The notes: a model not told the origin generated them from the sequence alone. Positions 1-7,428 are shown, counted from the first letter of the stretch. The stretch is DNA of 12,766 nucleotides from Anaerolineaceae bacterium (GCA_003448875.1 DLXG01000078.1:1-12766); one strand, 5' to 3'. Made by a program: numbers and translations.

Positions 1-1029
1 AAATCCTTGCGCATCATCGGAGCGCGGGCAAACAACCTGAAAAATCTGGATGTTACTATTCCGCTGGGAAAACTGGTCTGCATCACTGGTGTTTCCGGCT
101 CGGGCAAATCCACCCTGATGGTGGATGTGCTTTACAATGCGCTTGCACGCGATTTGAACGGAGCTCATACCCAGCCGGGGGAATATGAACGCATTGAGGG
201 ACTGGAGCATCTGGATAAGATTATCAACATTGATCAGTCTCCCATCGGGCGCACCCCGCGTTCCAATCCCGGCACGTACACCGGTTTGTTTGATGAAATT
301 CGCAAATTATTTGCCGAATTACCGGAAAGCAAACTGCGCGGTTACAAGGCCGGGAGATTCTCGTTCAATGTTCACGGTGGGCGCTGTGAGGCCTGTCAGG
401 GGCAGGGGCAGTTGCGTATCGAGATGCAATTCCTGCCGGATGTCTATGTGCCTTGCGATGTGTGTCATGGGGCGCGCTTCAACCGCGAAACCTTGCAGGT
501 GCGTTTCAAAGGTAAGAACATTGCCGAAGTCCTGGATCTGACTGTCAGCGAAGCGCTCGAATTTTTCTCGGCCTTCCCGGCTATCGTCAATAAACTGCGC
601 ACGTTGGAGGATGTCGGCTTGGGGTATATCCGGATTGGCCAGCCGGCTACCACGCTCTCCGGCGGTGAGGCTCAGCGTGTCAAATTATCCCGTGAACTTT
701 CCCGACGAGCGACCGGGCGGACAATGTATGTGCTGGATGAGCCCTCCGTGGGTCTTCACGCGGCGGATGTTCACAAGTTAATTGAAGTGCTGCAACGTCT
801 GGTGGATGCCGGGAATTCGGTACTGATCATCGAACATAACATGGATATCATCAAGGTGGCGGATTACATCATTGACCTTGGCCCGGAAGGGGGAGACCGG
901 GGTGGTATGCTGGTGGCTGAGGGGACACCGGAGCAAATTTGCGGTTTTCCGGGTTCATATACCGGTCAATATTTACGCGAATATCTATCCCTGCATCATC
1001 TGCATAATTGCAAGGATAACGGACGGTAG
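1..1029 (+). CDS. uvrA: UvrABC excinuclease subunit A, C-terminal part (5' end outside window)
   Basis: Partial gene: frame 1 is open from the first base (Lys-Ser-Leu...) to a TAG stop, giving the last 342 residues of a protein that is usually about 950 long. It covers the second ABC ATPase module of UvrA, the damage-sensing subunit of nucleotide excision repair. Visible in order: Walker [10 protein letters not shown] (residues ~30-38), the zinc-binding C-x2-C-x19-C-x2-C (cysteines ~129, 132, 152, 155), the ABC signature LSGGEAQ (~220-226), and Walker B YVLDEP (~243-248) followed by the IIEHN His-loop. After Walker B the text is PSVGLH rather than the PTTGLH usual in this second module, a small variation. 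The stop lies 4 bases from the convergent stop of the next gene, leaving no room for a terminator between them. The identification is secure; which UvrA paralogue it is cannot be settled without the N-terminal half. Confidence 0.97.
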   Translation, partial: KSLRIIGARANNLKNLDVTIPLGKLVCITGVSGSGKSTLMVDVLYNALARDLNGAHTQPGEYERIEGLEHLDKIINIDQSPIGRTPRSNPGTYTGLFDEIRKLFAELPESKLRGYKAGRFSFNVHGGRCEACQGQGQLRIEMQFLPDVYVPCDVCHGARFNRETLQVRFKGKNIAEVLDLTVSEALEFFSAFPAIVNKLRTLEDVGLGYIRIGQPATTLSGGEAQRVKLSRELSRRATGRTMYVLDEPSVGLHAADVHKLIEVLQRLVDAGNSVLIIEHNMDIIKVADYIIDLGPEGGDRGGMLVAEGTPEQICGFPGSYTGQYLREYLSLHHLHNCKDNGR

Positions 1030-1033
1030 ACGC

Positions 1034-1711
1034 TTATTCGATGGTTGCTAAAAATTCAGCGGCGATGGCAGGGACATCCTGATCGGTGCGGATGCCCTGC
1101 CAGACATCGCCGGGTTTGACCAGATTAACCACCACAATATTAGCACCGTTGAAAATTGCGCTGCGCGCTTCGCGTAAATCTACCCCGCCGGCGGCTGAAA
1201 TGATTACATCGAACTTGCTGCGCAGCCGGTTGACATGCCGGTATTGAATGACCTTCCCGCGCGTACTTTCTTCATCACGCCCGCGGTGGAGAATGACCAC
1301 ATCGGGTGGGTGGCGAATTTTCATCACTTTCTCAAGCGGATCATCCACACCCAGCATATCCACCATGGAAATCATTTCAAGCTCCTTGCAGGCCACGACG
1401 AAACGATCCAGTGTTTCGACCGGCGAGCTGCCCAGCGCAGTGACTGCGCTTGCCCCGGCCTGATGAGCCATCTCCACTTCCTGCCGTCCGCCATCCGAAA
1501 TCTTCAGGTCGGCCACAATGTGACCCTGCCACAGGCGGCGCATTTCTCGAACCCCGCGCATCCCCTCGTACTTAATAAAAGGCGTACCGGCTTCAATAAA
1601 AATGCGCTCGTTTTTTGGCAGGGTGGGGATGATTTGCCTGGCGAGCGCCAGGTCGTAATTGAAAGCCAGCTGCAGGTAACGGGCTTTGGTATCGAGCAGA
1701 CCCCGGCTCAT
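1034..1711 (-). CDS. HUMPS/OMPDC-superfamily protein, 3-hexulose-6-phosphate synthase-like
   Basis: A 225-residue TIM-barrel protein resembling 3-hexulose-6-phosphate synthase, which adds formaldehyde to ribulose 5-phosphate, and more generally the orotidine-5'-phosphate decarboxylase/HUMPS superfamily. The superfamily signature is present as ADLKISDGG (Asp68, Lys70, Asp73), preceded by IEAGTPFIKYEG (~40-50), which closely matches the IELGTPLIKAEG of Hps. His142 (LHRG) and the AGG turn (~174-176) are also Hps-like. Two features differ. The first-strand Asp is Asn18 (AFNYD), and the late phosphate-binding GG(A/S)I region is replaced by VVVNLVKPGD (~193-202). The substrate is therefore uncertain and I give no symbol. 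The ATG overlaps the stop of the upstream slipin gene by four bases (ATGA), so the two are probably translated together. No hexulose-phosphate isomerase gene is adjacent. Confidence 0.82.
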   Translation of the reverse strand: MSRGLLDTKARYLQLAFNYDLALARQIIPTLPKNERIFIEAGTPFIKYEGMRGVREMRRLWQGHIVADLKISDGGRQEVEMAHQAGASAVTALGSSPVETLDRFVVACKELEMISMVDMLGVDDPLEKVMKIRHPPDVVILHRGRDEESTRGKVIQYRHVNRLRSKFDVIISAAGGVDLREARSAIFNGANIVVVNLVKPGDVWQGIRTDQDVPAIAAEFLATIE

Positions 1712-2481
1712 TCTTTCTTACCCATGATGGTGCTGAGGGTGTTGTTGATATCGGACGGCACAAACAGGACAATTTTTTCCGAAGGGTCAGCAGCGATGTC
1801 GCGGATGGTTTGCAAGGTACGCAGGTGCAAAGCGCCGGCCGATTGGGCAAGGGTTTCTGCGGCTTGACGCAGATTTTCTGCTGCGGAAAGTTCGCCCTGC
1901 GAAGCGATGATCATGGCACGCCGTTCACGCTCCGCTTCAGCCTGTTTGGCCATGGCACGCTTCATCTCAGCAGGAAGTTCAATTTCCTGAATCTTAATGC
2001 TTTCCACATCCACACCCCATCCGCTGGTTTCGGCGTCCACAATCTCTTTGATGCTGTTGGCGATTTTCTCCCGTTCGCTCAACACAAAATCCAGTTCATG
2101 GTTGCCAATCACATCGCGCAGGGCAGCCTGAGTGTACTGGCGGATGGCATAGACATGGTCTTCAATTTTGATGACCACATCTTCGGGGCGGACCACTTTG
2201 AAATAAACTACAGCGTTAACCAGCATGGGGATGTTGTCTTTGGTCATCACTTCCTGACGGGGTACATCGGCAGTTTTGATGCGCATATCCACTTTTCGCA
2301 TGGTTTGAAGGACGGGGAAGATCAGGGTTAAACCCGGATTGCGCGTACCGCTGAATTTGCCAAGCGTAAAAACCACGCCGCGTTCATACTGGTAGAGTTG
2401 TTTGATGGAGGAAAATAAGAGGAAAATGCCCACAAAAAAGAGCGGGACAATACAGGCGGCTAGACTGATGAGCTGGTCCAT
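1708..2481 (-). CDS. Slipin/SPFH (band 7, stomatin-like) membrane protein
   Basis: A 257-residue stomatin-family protein. One hydrophobic segment lies at residues ~4-26 (LISLAACIVPLFFVGIFLLF), followed directly by the SPFH start pattern with YERGVVFTLGKF and NPGLTLIFP (~32-55). Next come VDMRI.T..VP.QEV.TKDN.P, the typical SPFH core, and a charged helical stretch rich in Glu/Arg/Ala (~170-215) expected to form a coiled coil for oligomerisation. Family members form ring-like or lipid-domain scaffolds in the cytoplasmic membrane and often control membrane proteases. A partner NfeD or protease gene is not adjacent here; the downstream partner is the Hps-like gene, joined by an ATGA overlap. The start is supported by AGGAGAG (complement of 2486-2492) a few bases upstream. 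The SD touches an inverted repeat, described separately. Family assignment is firm; physiological role unknown. Confidence 0.93.
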   Translation of the reverse strand: MDQLISLAACIVPLFFVGIFLLFSSIKQLYQYERGVVFTLGKFSGTRNPGLTLIFPVLQTMRKVDMRIKTADVPRQEVMTKDNIPMLVNAVVYFKVVRPEDVVIKIEDHVYAIRQYTQAALRDVIGNHELDFVLSEREKIANSIKEIVDAETSGWGVDVESIKIQEIELPAEMKRAMAKQAEAERERRAMIIASQGELSAAENLRQAAETLAQSAGALHLRTLQTIRDIAADPSEKIVLFVPSDINNTLSTIMGKKE

Positions 2482-2490
2482 GATTCTCTC

Positions 2491-2519
2491 CTAATAGGGA
2501 ATTTAACTTCTCCTATTAG
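2491..2519 (-). promoter_or_regulatory. Inverted repeat overlapping the ribosome binding site of the slipin gene
   Basis: CTAATAGG (2491-2498) and CCTATTAG (2512-2519) form a perfect 8-base inverted repeat with a 13-base loop, 9 bases in front of the slipin start. The SD AGGAGAG (complement of 2486-2492) overlaps the near arm, and a second copy of TAGGAGA sits in the far arm. The repeat could be a protein operator or a weak mRNA hairpin that masks the SD. AT-rich sequence on the upstream side may hold the promoter, but I see no convincing -35/-10 pair. Confidence 0.4.
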
Positions 2520-2590
2520 CATATACGCAAACCATTGGACCGAGTTTCTAAAAATTGTTAAGGCGGGGTTAAGATGAAGTATTTTCTGGG

Positions 2591-3376
2591 TTATTGACCT
2601 TGATCGCCGCGGCTTTGATTTATTTTTTCAATTCTTTGCAGGATGATTTGATAATATTCGGGGTTGATTTCAAAGGCTATATAATTACGCTGATGGAGCA
2701 AACAGGCGGCGATGGTGGTGCCTGAACCGGCAAACGGATCTAAAACTACACCAGCGGGCGGGCAAGATGCTTTGACCATTCGCTCGATGATTTCGAGGGG
2801 TTTCTGAGTGGGATGATTTTCCCGCTCGCTGTGAATACGATGCAGGCGGCTGACCGACCAGACATCTTTGGGGTTGAAACCGATTTCCAGCCATTTTTTC
2901 CCTACAAAAATTGAACGGGAACGGGCTTTTTTGGTCTGCGGATCATACGGAATGCGGACAGAATCAAGGTCAAAGTAATACTGGCTGGTTTTGGCGAAGA
3001 AACCGATTGTATCGTGCACCGATGTGAAGCGGCGGGTGGTACCGCCCATACTGGGCACTTTACGGTCCCAGATGATCTCGTTTACCATCAACATGCGTTG
3101 TTTCAGGTATAGGAAAATTTCCGGGCTGTAGCGCCAGGTGGTGAAAATATACAAACTGCCGCTTGGCTTGATTTTTGGCAGTACCAGATCAATCCAGCGG
3201 TAGGTCCATTTAAGCAAGTCGGCGGGATGGCGACGATCTGAGTCGTTGCCGTAGTCTTTGCCTAAACCGTACGGAGGGTCGGCAATGACCAGATCAATGC
3301 TTTCATCCGGTAATTGAGGGATGCCTTCGAGGGCATCCAGATTGAAAACCCGGTTTAACCACTCTGTTAGCGACAT
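2591..3376 (-). CDS. Solitary site-specific DNA methyltransferase (N6-adenine or N4-cytosine, beta-class order)
   Basis: A 261-residue S-adenosylmethionine-dependent DNA methyltransferase. The catalytic motif IV is DPPYG (residues 33-37, counted from the chosen start) and the AdoMet motif I is DPFAGSGTT near the C-terminus (FAGSG ~215-219), preceded by the motif X region HPTQKPLEIIERM. The order IV, target-recognition region, X, I is the beta-class arrangement. DPPY rather than a cysteine motif points to an amino methyltransferase, not a C5 enzyme. I chose the ATG at 3376, giving MSLTEWL. The upstream in-frame ATG at 3409 has no SD and sits 6 bases after a strong hairpin, while 3376 has AGGGG 11 bases before it. 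No restriction endonuclease or specificity subunit lies next to it, so it looks like an orphan methylase. Its recognition sequence cannot be read from the protein. Confidence 0.92.
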   Translation of the reverse strand: MSLTEWLNRVFNLDALEGIPQLPDESIDLVIADPPYGLGKDYGNDSDRRHPADLLKWTYRWIDLVLPKIKPSGSLYIFTTWRYSPEIFLYLKQRMLMVNEIIWDRKVPSMGGTTRRFTSVHDTIGFFAKTSQYYFDLDSVRIPYDPQTKKARSRSIFVGKKWLEIGFNPKDVWSVSRLHRIHSERENHPTQKPLEIIERMVKASCPPAGVVLDPFAGSGTTIAACLLHQRNYIAFEINPEYYQIILQRIEKINQSRGDQGQ

Positions 3377-3415
3377 GCTGTTCTTAACCCCTGCGTGGCG
3401 ATGCTTCATATCATA

Positions 3416-3440
3416 CCGGGCACCTGACCAAGGTGCCCGG
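3416..3440 (-). terminator. Strong intergenic hairpin between ugd and the methyltransferase gene
   Basis: CCGGGCACCT (3416-3425) pairs perfectly with AGGTGCCCGG (3431-3440) across a 5-base loop, giving a 10-bp GC-rich stem. It lies 23 bases beyond the ugd stop and upstream of the methyltransferase start. No run of T follows on either strand, so it is not a textbook intrinsic terminator. It may still end or pause ugd transcription or protect the 3' end of its mRNA. The structure is seen directly; the function is inferred. Confidence 0.55.
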
Positions 3441-3463
3441 CTTATGGATTAAGGGGAGGATTT

Positions 3464-4795
3464 TCAGGGGCAGCCGCTCAGGTCGTTGCCGTTGAGGGAT
3501 GGGCGGCCAATACCATAATACGTAAAGCCGTACTGGCGCAAACGTTCAGGATCCCACAGATTGCGCCCGTCCATGATCAATTTGTTACGCATCAGGCCGG
3601 CAATTCGCTCAAAATCGAGCTGCTTGAACTCGTTCCACTCGGTTGCCAGAACGAGGGCATCGGCACCTTCGGCAACTTCGTAGGGATTGCTGCACAATTG
3701 CACCTTGGGGAGCATGGTGCGGGCAGCTTCCATTGCCTGCGGGTCATAGGCTTTGACGATTGCACCTTCAACCTGCAGCAGGTGAATCACCTCCAATGCC
3801 GGCGCCTCACGGATATCGTCCGTATTGGGTTTAAAAGAAAGTCCCAGCACGCCGATAACTTTTTCATCCAGAGAGCCGAGTGCCTTGCGCAAGCGCAGTA
3901 CAACCCGGCGGCGCTGGTTGCGGTTGATATCCATGACCGCTTGCAATAATTGGGGGTTGGTGCCGTGCAATACGGCCATGTGGGCGAGGGCTTTGACATC
4001 TTTGGGGAAGCACGAACCGCCCCAGCCCAAACCGGCATCCAGAAAGGCGCTGCCGATGCGTTTGTCCATGCCCATGCCTTGCGCTACCTGACGAACATCT
4101 GCGCCTAATTCTTCGCAGATGTTTGCCATTTCGTTAATAAATGAGATTTTGGTGGCTAAAAAGGCGTTGGAGGCGTATTTGATCATTTCGGCGGTGCGCA
4201 GGTCGGTGATCATGATCGGACAGCGCAGGCTGAGGTAAAGTTGGGCAACTTTCGAGGCTGCCTCACGGTTGACTGATCCCAGCACAATCCGGTCAGGGTA
4301 CATGAAATCGTTAATGGCTGACCCCTCCCGTAAAAATTCAGGGTTAGAGACCACATCAAAATCAAGCGGTTTACCGGCGCGGCGTTTGCGGATAATATCT
4401 GCCACCCAGTCGCCAGTACCGACCGGCACGGTGGATTTGTTGACGACAATAATGGGGTGATCCACCAGATCGGCAATTTTTTCAGCGGCTGCTCGAACGT
4501 ACTGCAAATCGGCCTCACCATCCACGCCAGAAGGCGTGCCAACCGCTATGAAAGCAAATTCAGCCGAATCCAGCGCTTCTTCATAATTGGTGGTAAAAAT
4601 CAAACGCCCGGCTTTGACATTCTGACTGACCAGTTGTTCAAGGCCGGGTTCATAAATGGGCATGATGCCTTGTTTTAATTTTTCGATGCGCTGATTGTCA
4701 ATATCCAGACAGCGGACTTCATTGCCGAGATCAGCGAAACAAGTGCCGGTTACCAGACCGACGTAACCGGTTCCAATCACACAAATTTTACTCAT
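3464..4795 (-). CDS. ugd: UDP-glucose 6-dehydrogenase
   Basis: A 443-residue enzyme that oxidises UDP-glucose to UDP-glucuronate with two NAD+, supplying uronic-acid sugars for surface polysaccharides. The N-terminal Rossmann motif is GTGYVG (residues 8-13). The central part shows [19 protein letters not shown] (Glu ~153), [16 protein letters not shown] (Lys ~216) and the catalytic cysteine in [10 protein letters not shown] (Cys ~262). The C-terminal domain contains [16 protein letters not shown]. The start is set by AGGAGG (complement of 4807-4812) 11 bases upstream of the ATG at 4795. A longer reading frame exists upstream, but it would run through the promoter and lacks family similarity. 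Length is normal. No glycosyltransferases or other capsule genes are adjacent. A close relative such as GDP-mannose dehydrogenase is possible but less likely. Confidence 0.96.
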   Translation of the reverse strand: MSKICVIGTGYVGLVTGTCFADLGNEVRCLDIDNQRIEKLKQGIMPIYEPGLEQLVSQNVKAGRLIFTTNYEEALDSAEFAFIAVGTPSGVDGEADLQYVRAAAEKIADLVDHPIIVVNKSTVPVGTGDWVADIIRKRRAGKPLDFDVVSNPEFLREGSAINDFMYPDRIVLGSVNREAASKVAQLYLSLRCPIMITDLRTAEMIKYASNAFLATKISFINEMANICEELGADVRQVAQGMGMDKRIGSAFLDAGLGWGGSCFPKDVKALAHMAVLHGTNPQLLQAVMDINRNQRRRVVLRLRKALGSLDEKVIGVLGLSFKPNTDDIREAPALEVIHLLQVEGAIVKAYDPQAMEAARTMLPKVQLCSNPYEVAEGADALVLATEWNEFKQLDFERIAGLMRNKLIMDGRNLWDPERLRQYGFTYYGIGRPSLNGNDLSGCP

Positions 4796-4822
4796 GGGTT
4801 CGCAATCCTCCTGTTGAATTGA

Positions 4823-4852
4823 ATTATAACGGATAGTGGCATGTTCATGCAA
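4823..4852 (-). promoter_or_regulatory. Candidate sigma70-type promoter for ugd with a palindrome in the spacer
   Basis: Reading leftward, TTGCAT (complement of 4847-4852), an 18-base spacer and a perfect TATAAT (complement of 4823-4828) precede the ugd SD by about 10 bases. The palindrome GCATG-TT-CATGC (4839-4850) occupies part of the spacer and the -35 box, a position where a repressor could act. The -10 box is convincing; the -35 box is only 3 of 6. Confidence 0.5.
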
Positions 4853-4881
4853 AAACCAAATATTCAATCACCACCTGGATG

Positions 4882-4943
4882 GTGTCATTATCAAAAAAAT
4901 CGGTATAATGGAGATGTCCCTGTATTGTCAGATAACTGAACAA
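4882..4943 (+). promoter_or_regulatory. Candidate promoter and start-site dyad for folD
   Basis: GTGTCA (4882-4887), a 16-base spacer and a perfect TATAAT (4904-4909) form a plausible promoter, leaving a leader of roughly 90 bases before folD. Downstream of the -10 box, TTGTCAG (4925-4931) and CTGAACAA (4936-4943) make an inverted repeat with one bulged base. This could be an operator or a short 5' hairpin. The remaining leader (to 5007) has a small CGGC/GCCG hairpin near 4963-4977 and no riboswitch I recognise; it does not look like a tetrahydrofolate riboswitch. Confidence 0.4.
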
Positions 4944-5007
4944 CTCAACCGGCGGGTTATGACGGCGCAGGCTGCCGAAAAATTCACCTACAAGAAAGGA
5001 GCGAGGA

Positions 5008-5889
5008 ATGACGGCTGCATTAATTGACGGCAAGTTGATTGCAGAGGAAGTTCGGGCGCAGGTAAAAATGGCAGTTGAACAAAGAGTCGCTGCCGGAAAA
5101 TCCAGGCCGGGGCTGGCGACCGTGCTGGTAGGGGATAATCCGGCCTCGCATGTCTACGTTCGTTCCAAACGCAAAGCCTGTGCGGAAGTCGGCATTGAGT
5201 CATTTGGGTTTGAATTGCCGGCGGATGCCACGCAGGAGCAGGTAGAACAGGTGGTACGCCAGTGTAATGAAGACCCGCGCATTCACGGCATTCTGGTGCA
5301 GTTGCCGCTGCCAGCCGGATTGGATGAAGAAGCGGTCCTGAACGCCATCAGCCTTCATAAAGATGTGGATGGTTTTCATCCCGTCAATATTGGGCGGCTG
5401 GCTCAAAAGGGACGAGAACCGGCCTTTGTACCCTGCACCCCTGCGGGCTGCATTTACCTGCTCAAAAAGACGCTGCCTTCTCTGCGAGGGGTAAATGCGG
5501 TAGTGTTGGGGCGTTCCAATATTGTAGGGATGCCGGTGGCCCTCTTGCTGGTGCGTGAGGATGCCACCGTCACCATTTGCCATTCCCGCACGCGCGACTT
5601 GCCCGCTGTGGTGCGTCAGGCAGATGTGCTGATTGCCGCAGTTGGAAAAGCCGAGATGGTGCGTGGGGACTGGGTCAAACCGGGGGCAGTGGTGATTGAT
5701 GTGGGCATCAACCGCATTGAAGACCCGACTCATCCCAAAGGTTCGCGGCTGGTTGGAGATGTTGCCTTCGATGAAGTCAAAGAGGTTGCCAGTTATATTA
5801 CTCCCGTGCCGGGCGGAGTAGGGCCAATGACGATTGCCATGCTGCTGCAAAACACATTGCGGGCAGCCGAGCTGGCGGACAAATTGTGA
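5008..5889 (+). CDS. folD: Bifunctional methylene-tetrahydrofolate dehydrogenase / methenyl-tetrahydrofolate cyclohydrolase
   Basis: A 293-residue FolD that interconverts 5,10-methylene-, 5,10-methenyl- and 10-formyl-tetrahydrofolate in the cytoplasm, supplying one-carbon units for purines, methionine and formyl-Met-tRNA. Signature motifs are all present: the active-site YVRSK (Tyr50, Lys54), VQLPLP (~98-102), KDVDGFHP (~118-125, including Asp121), the nucleotide-binding GRSNIVGMP (~168-176) and PGGVGPMT near the C-terminus. Length is typical. The ATG follows an AGGA-containing purine stretch (AAAGGAGCGAGGA). It is divergent from ugd and is followed, 118 bases later, by the purine cluster, which has its own promoter. 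It may be a stand-alone gene, although formyl-tetrahydrofolate chemistry is also relevant to anaerobic purine breakdown. Identification is secure. Confidence 0.98.
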   Translation: MTAALIDGKLIAEEVRAQVKMAVEQRVAAGKSRPGLATVLVGDNPASHVYVRSKRKACAEVGIESFGFELPADATQEQVEQVVRQCNEDPRIHGILVQLPLPAGLDEEAVLNAISLHKDVDGFHPVNIGRLAQKGREPAFVPCTPAGCIYLLKKTLPSLRGVNAVVLGRSNIVGMPVALLLVREDATVTICHSRTRDLPAVVRQADVLIAAVGKAEMVRGDWVKPGAVVIDVGINRIEDPTHPKGSRLVGDVAFDEVKEVASYITPVPGGVGPMTIAMLLQNTLRAAELADKL

Positions 5890-5899
5890 CAAAAATCAT

Positions 5900-5966
5900 A
5901 TTGTCTGACAATTGACAAGCAAACCGAAATCCAGTAAACTGAACTTGTCTGATGTCTAATCAGTTC
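5900..5966 (+). promoter_or_regulatory. Promoter of the purine cluster flanked by operator-like dyads
   Basis: A consensus -35 box TTGACA (5912-5917), a 17-base spacer and TAAACT (5935-5940, 4 of 6 matches) make the best promoter in the window. A perfect 13-base palindrome ATTGTC-T-GACAAT (5900-5912) abuts the -35 box. A second dyad CTGAT-N5-ATCAG (5949-5963) covers the likely start site, and the octamer TTGTCTGA occurs in both elements (5901-5908 and 5945-5952). The first palindrome fits the TNGTNNNACNA pattern known for FadR-type GntR operators, and loosely the GTCTAGAC core of HutC-type sites. The GntR-family regulator encoded in the same cluster is the obvious candidate; binding is inferred. 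Confidence 0.55.
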
Positions 5967-5982
5967 ATTTTCCCCGCCAGTG

Positions 5983-6004
5983 AGAACCAAACGAGATTGG
6001 TTTT
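5983..6004 (+). promoter_or_regulatory. Hairpin immediately before the start of the 8-oxoguanine-deaminase-like gene
   Basis: AACCAA (5985-5990) and TTGGTT (5997-6002) pair around a 6-base loop, ACGAGA, with one more A-T and one G-T pair outside, ending 3 bases before the ATG at 6008. No good SD is visible in the usual place, unlike most other genes of the cluster. The hairpin therefore occupies the ribosome-binding position and may control translation. Confidence 0.4.
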
Positions 6005-6007
6005 GCC

Positions 6008-7396
6008 ATGACGCAAACGCTCCTCGTCAAAAATGCTACGGTTCTGGTTACTATGGATGACCTCCGCCGCGAGATAGCGGATGGAGGTCTTTTCATCCGG
6101 GATGGTTTTATCCAGCAGGTTGGCAAAACGGATGAATTGCCCCAAACCGCCGATGAGGTGCTGGATCTTTCCGGCCATGTGGTTTTACCGGGTCTGATTA
6201 ACACCCATCACCATTTTTATCAGACTTTGACCCGCGCCGTACCGGCGGCCCAGGATGCCAATTTGTTCAACTGGTTGAAGACACTCTATCCGATTTGGGC
6301 GCGGATGACACCCGAGGATATTTTCATCTCCACCCAGACCGCACTGGCAGAACTGGCACTTTCGGGCTGTACTACGGCCTCGGATCATCTGTATCTTTTC
6401 CCGAACGGATCGCGACTGAACGATGAAATTGAAGCGGCCCGCCAGGTGGGGCTGCGCCTTCACGCCTCGCGCGGTTCAATGAGTTTGGGGGAAAGCAAAG
6501 GCGGTTTACCGCCCGACTCGGTGGTGGACAGTGAAGAAGACATCCTGCGCGATTCGCAGCGGCTCATTCAGACTTACCATGATCCCAATCCCGGTTCGAT
6601 GGTGCAGATTGTGCTGGCACCCTGTTCGCCTTTCAGTGTGACGGGTGAGTTGATGCGTGAAAGCGCCCGCCTGGCGCGGTCTTATGGCGTTCATTTGCAT
6701 ACTCATCTGGCGGAGACGCAGGATGAAGAGGTATTCTGCCAGCAAAAATTCGGTCATCGCCCGGTCGGGTATATGGAGTCGCTTGAATGGGTGGGTGAGG
6801 ATGTCTGGTTTGCCCATGCTGTGCATGTGAACCATGCTGAGATTCAGGTCTTTGCCAAAACCGGCTGCGGCGTGGCTCATTGCCCATCCTCGAACATGCG
6901 GCTCGCTTCGGGAATTGCGCCGGTTATGGAGTATCTACGCGCGGGGGTTAAAGTGGGTCTGGGTGTGGATGGCTCAGCCTCTAACGATGGCTCGCACATG
7001 CTGGCCGAGGCGCGTCAGGCGATGCTGCTGGCGCGTTTGGGAGCGGGTTTGGCGGGCGCATCGCTCAGTCAAGAAGCAGCCCCGCCGCTGATGACTGCCC
7101 GTCAGTCGCTCGAACTGGCTACGCGGGGGGGAGCAGCGGTGCTGGGCCGTACGGACATCGGCTCGCTGGAAGCCGGGAAGTGTGCCGATTTCATTGCCAT
7201 TAACCTGAACCGGTTGGATTACACGGGTGCGCTGCATGATCCGCTGGCAGCGCTGGTATTCTGTCAGCCACGCACAGTAGACTACACTGTTGTGCAGGGC
7301 CGTTTCATCGTCCGCAAGGGTGAATTACAGACAATTGACCTGATGCGTCAGATTGAGTTGCACAACCAACGGGCAAGACGCTTGTTATCCAGTTAG
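6008..7396 (+). CDS. Amidohydrolase, probable 8-oxoguanine deaminase (COG0402-type purine/triazine aminohydrolase)
   Basis: A 462-residue metal-dependent deaminase of the amidohydrolase superfamily. After a small beta domain comes the metal-binding NTHHHFYQTLTRAVP (His67-x-His69). These are followed by HLHTHLAE (His233 as likely metal ligand, Glu236 likely catalytic), FAHAVHVN (His270) and VDGSASND (Asp321), the full zinc/iron ligand set. The opening NATVLVTMDD..REIADGGLFI and the HHHFYQTLTRA block are strongly like the bacterial 8-oxoguanine deaminases, which convert 8-oxoguanine to urate. The neighbouring adenine deaminase supports a purine substrate. Isocytosine, guanine or s-triazine deamination cannot be excluded, since these enzymes share the same motifs. 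It is the first gene of a rightward cluster with its own promoter and lacks an obvious SD. Family certain, substrate probable. Confidence 0.88.
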   Translation: MTQTLLVKNATVLVTMDDLRREIADGGLFIRDGFIQQVGKTDELPQTADEVLDLSGHVVLPGLINTHHHFYQTLTRAVPAAQDANLFNWLKTLYPIWARMTPEDIFISTQTALAELALSGCTTASDHLYLFPNGSRLNDEIEAARQVGLRLHASRGSMSLGESKGGLPPDSVVDSEEDILRDSQRLIQTYHDPNPGSMVQIVLAPCSPFSVTGELMRESARLARSYGVHLHTHLAETQDEEVFCQQKFGHRPVGYMESLEWVGEDVWFAHAVHVNHAEIQVFAKTGCGVAHCPSSNMRLASGIAPVMEYLRAGVKVGLGVDGSASNDGSHMLAEARQAMLLARLGAGLAGASLSQEAAPPLMTARQSLELATRGGAAVLGRTDIGSLEAGKCADFIAINLNRLDYTGALHDPLAALVFCQPRTVDYTVVQGRFIVRKGELQTIDLMRQIELHNQRARRLLSS

Positions 7397-7398
7397 CA

Positions 7399-7428
7399 GC
7401 AACCTGTTTCTTTTGAGAGACAGGTTGC
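7399..7428 (+). terminator. Intercistronic hairpin between the two deaminase genes
   Basis: GCAACCTGT (7399-7407) pairs perfectly with ACAGGTTGC (7420-7428). Including the inner TTC/GAG bases the stem reaches 12 bp around the loop TTTTGA. It starts 3 bases after the TAG stop, and GTTCTT follows, only partly T-rich. The SD of the next gene begins 10 bases further on. It may be a leaky terminator that lowers downstream expression, or an mRNA-stabilising element. Confidence 0.5.

Noticed and set aside
1235..1867. Open frame on the plus strand across the Hps-like and slipin genes
   Set aside because: It is antisense to two well-supported coupled genes, with no SD and no domain.
3377..3409. Earlier ATG (3409) as start of the DNA methyltransferase
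   Set aside because: No SD, and it directly follows a strong hairpin; the ATG at 3376 has a better upstream sequence and begins the conserved part.
4796..4867. Upstream extension of the UDP-glucose dehydrogenase frame
   Set aside because: It would cover the AGGAGG SD and the TATAAT box, and the conserved protein begins at the ATG at 4795.
4910..5007. Tetrahydrofolate riboswitch in the folD leader
   Set aside because: I could not find the conserved core; only small generic hairpins are visible.
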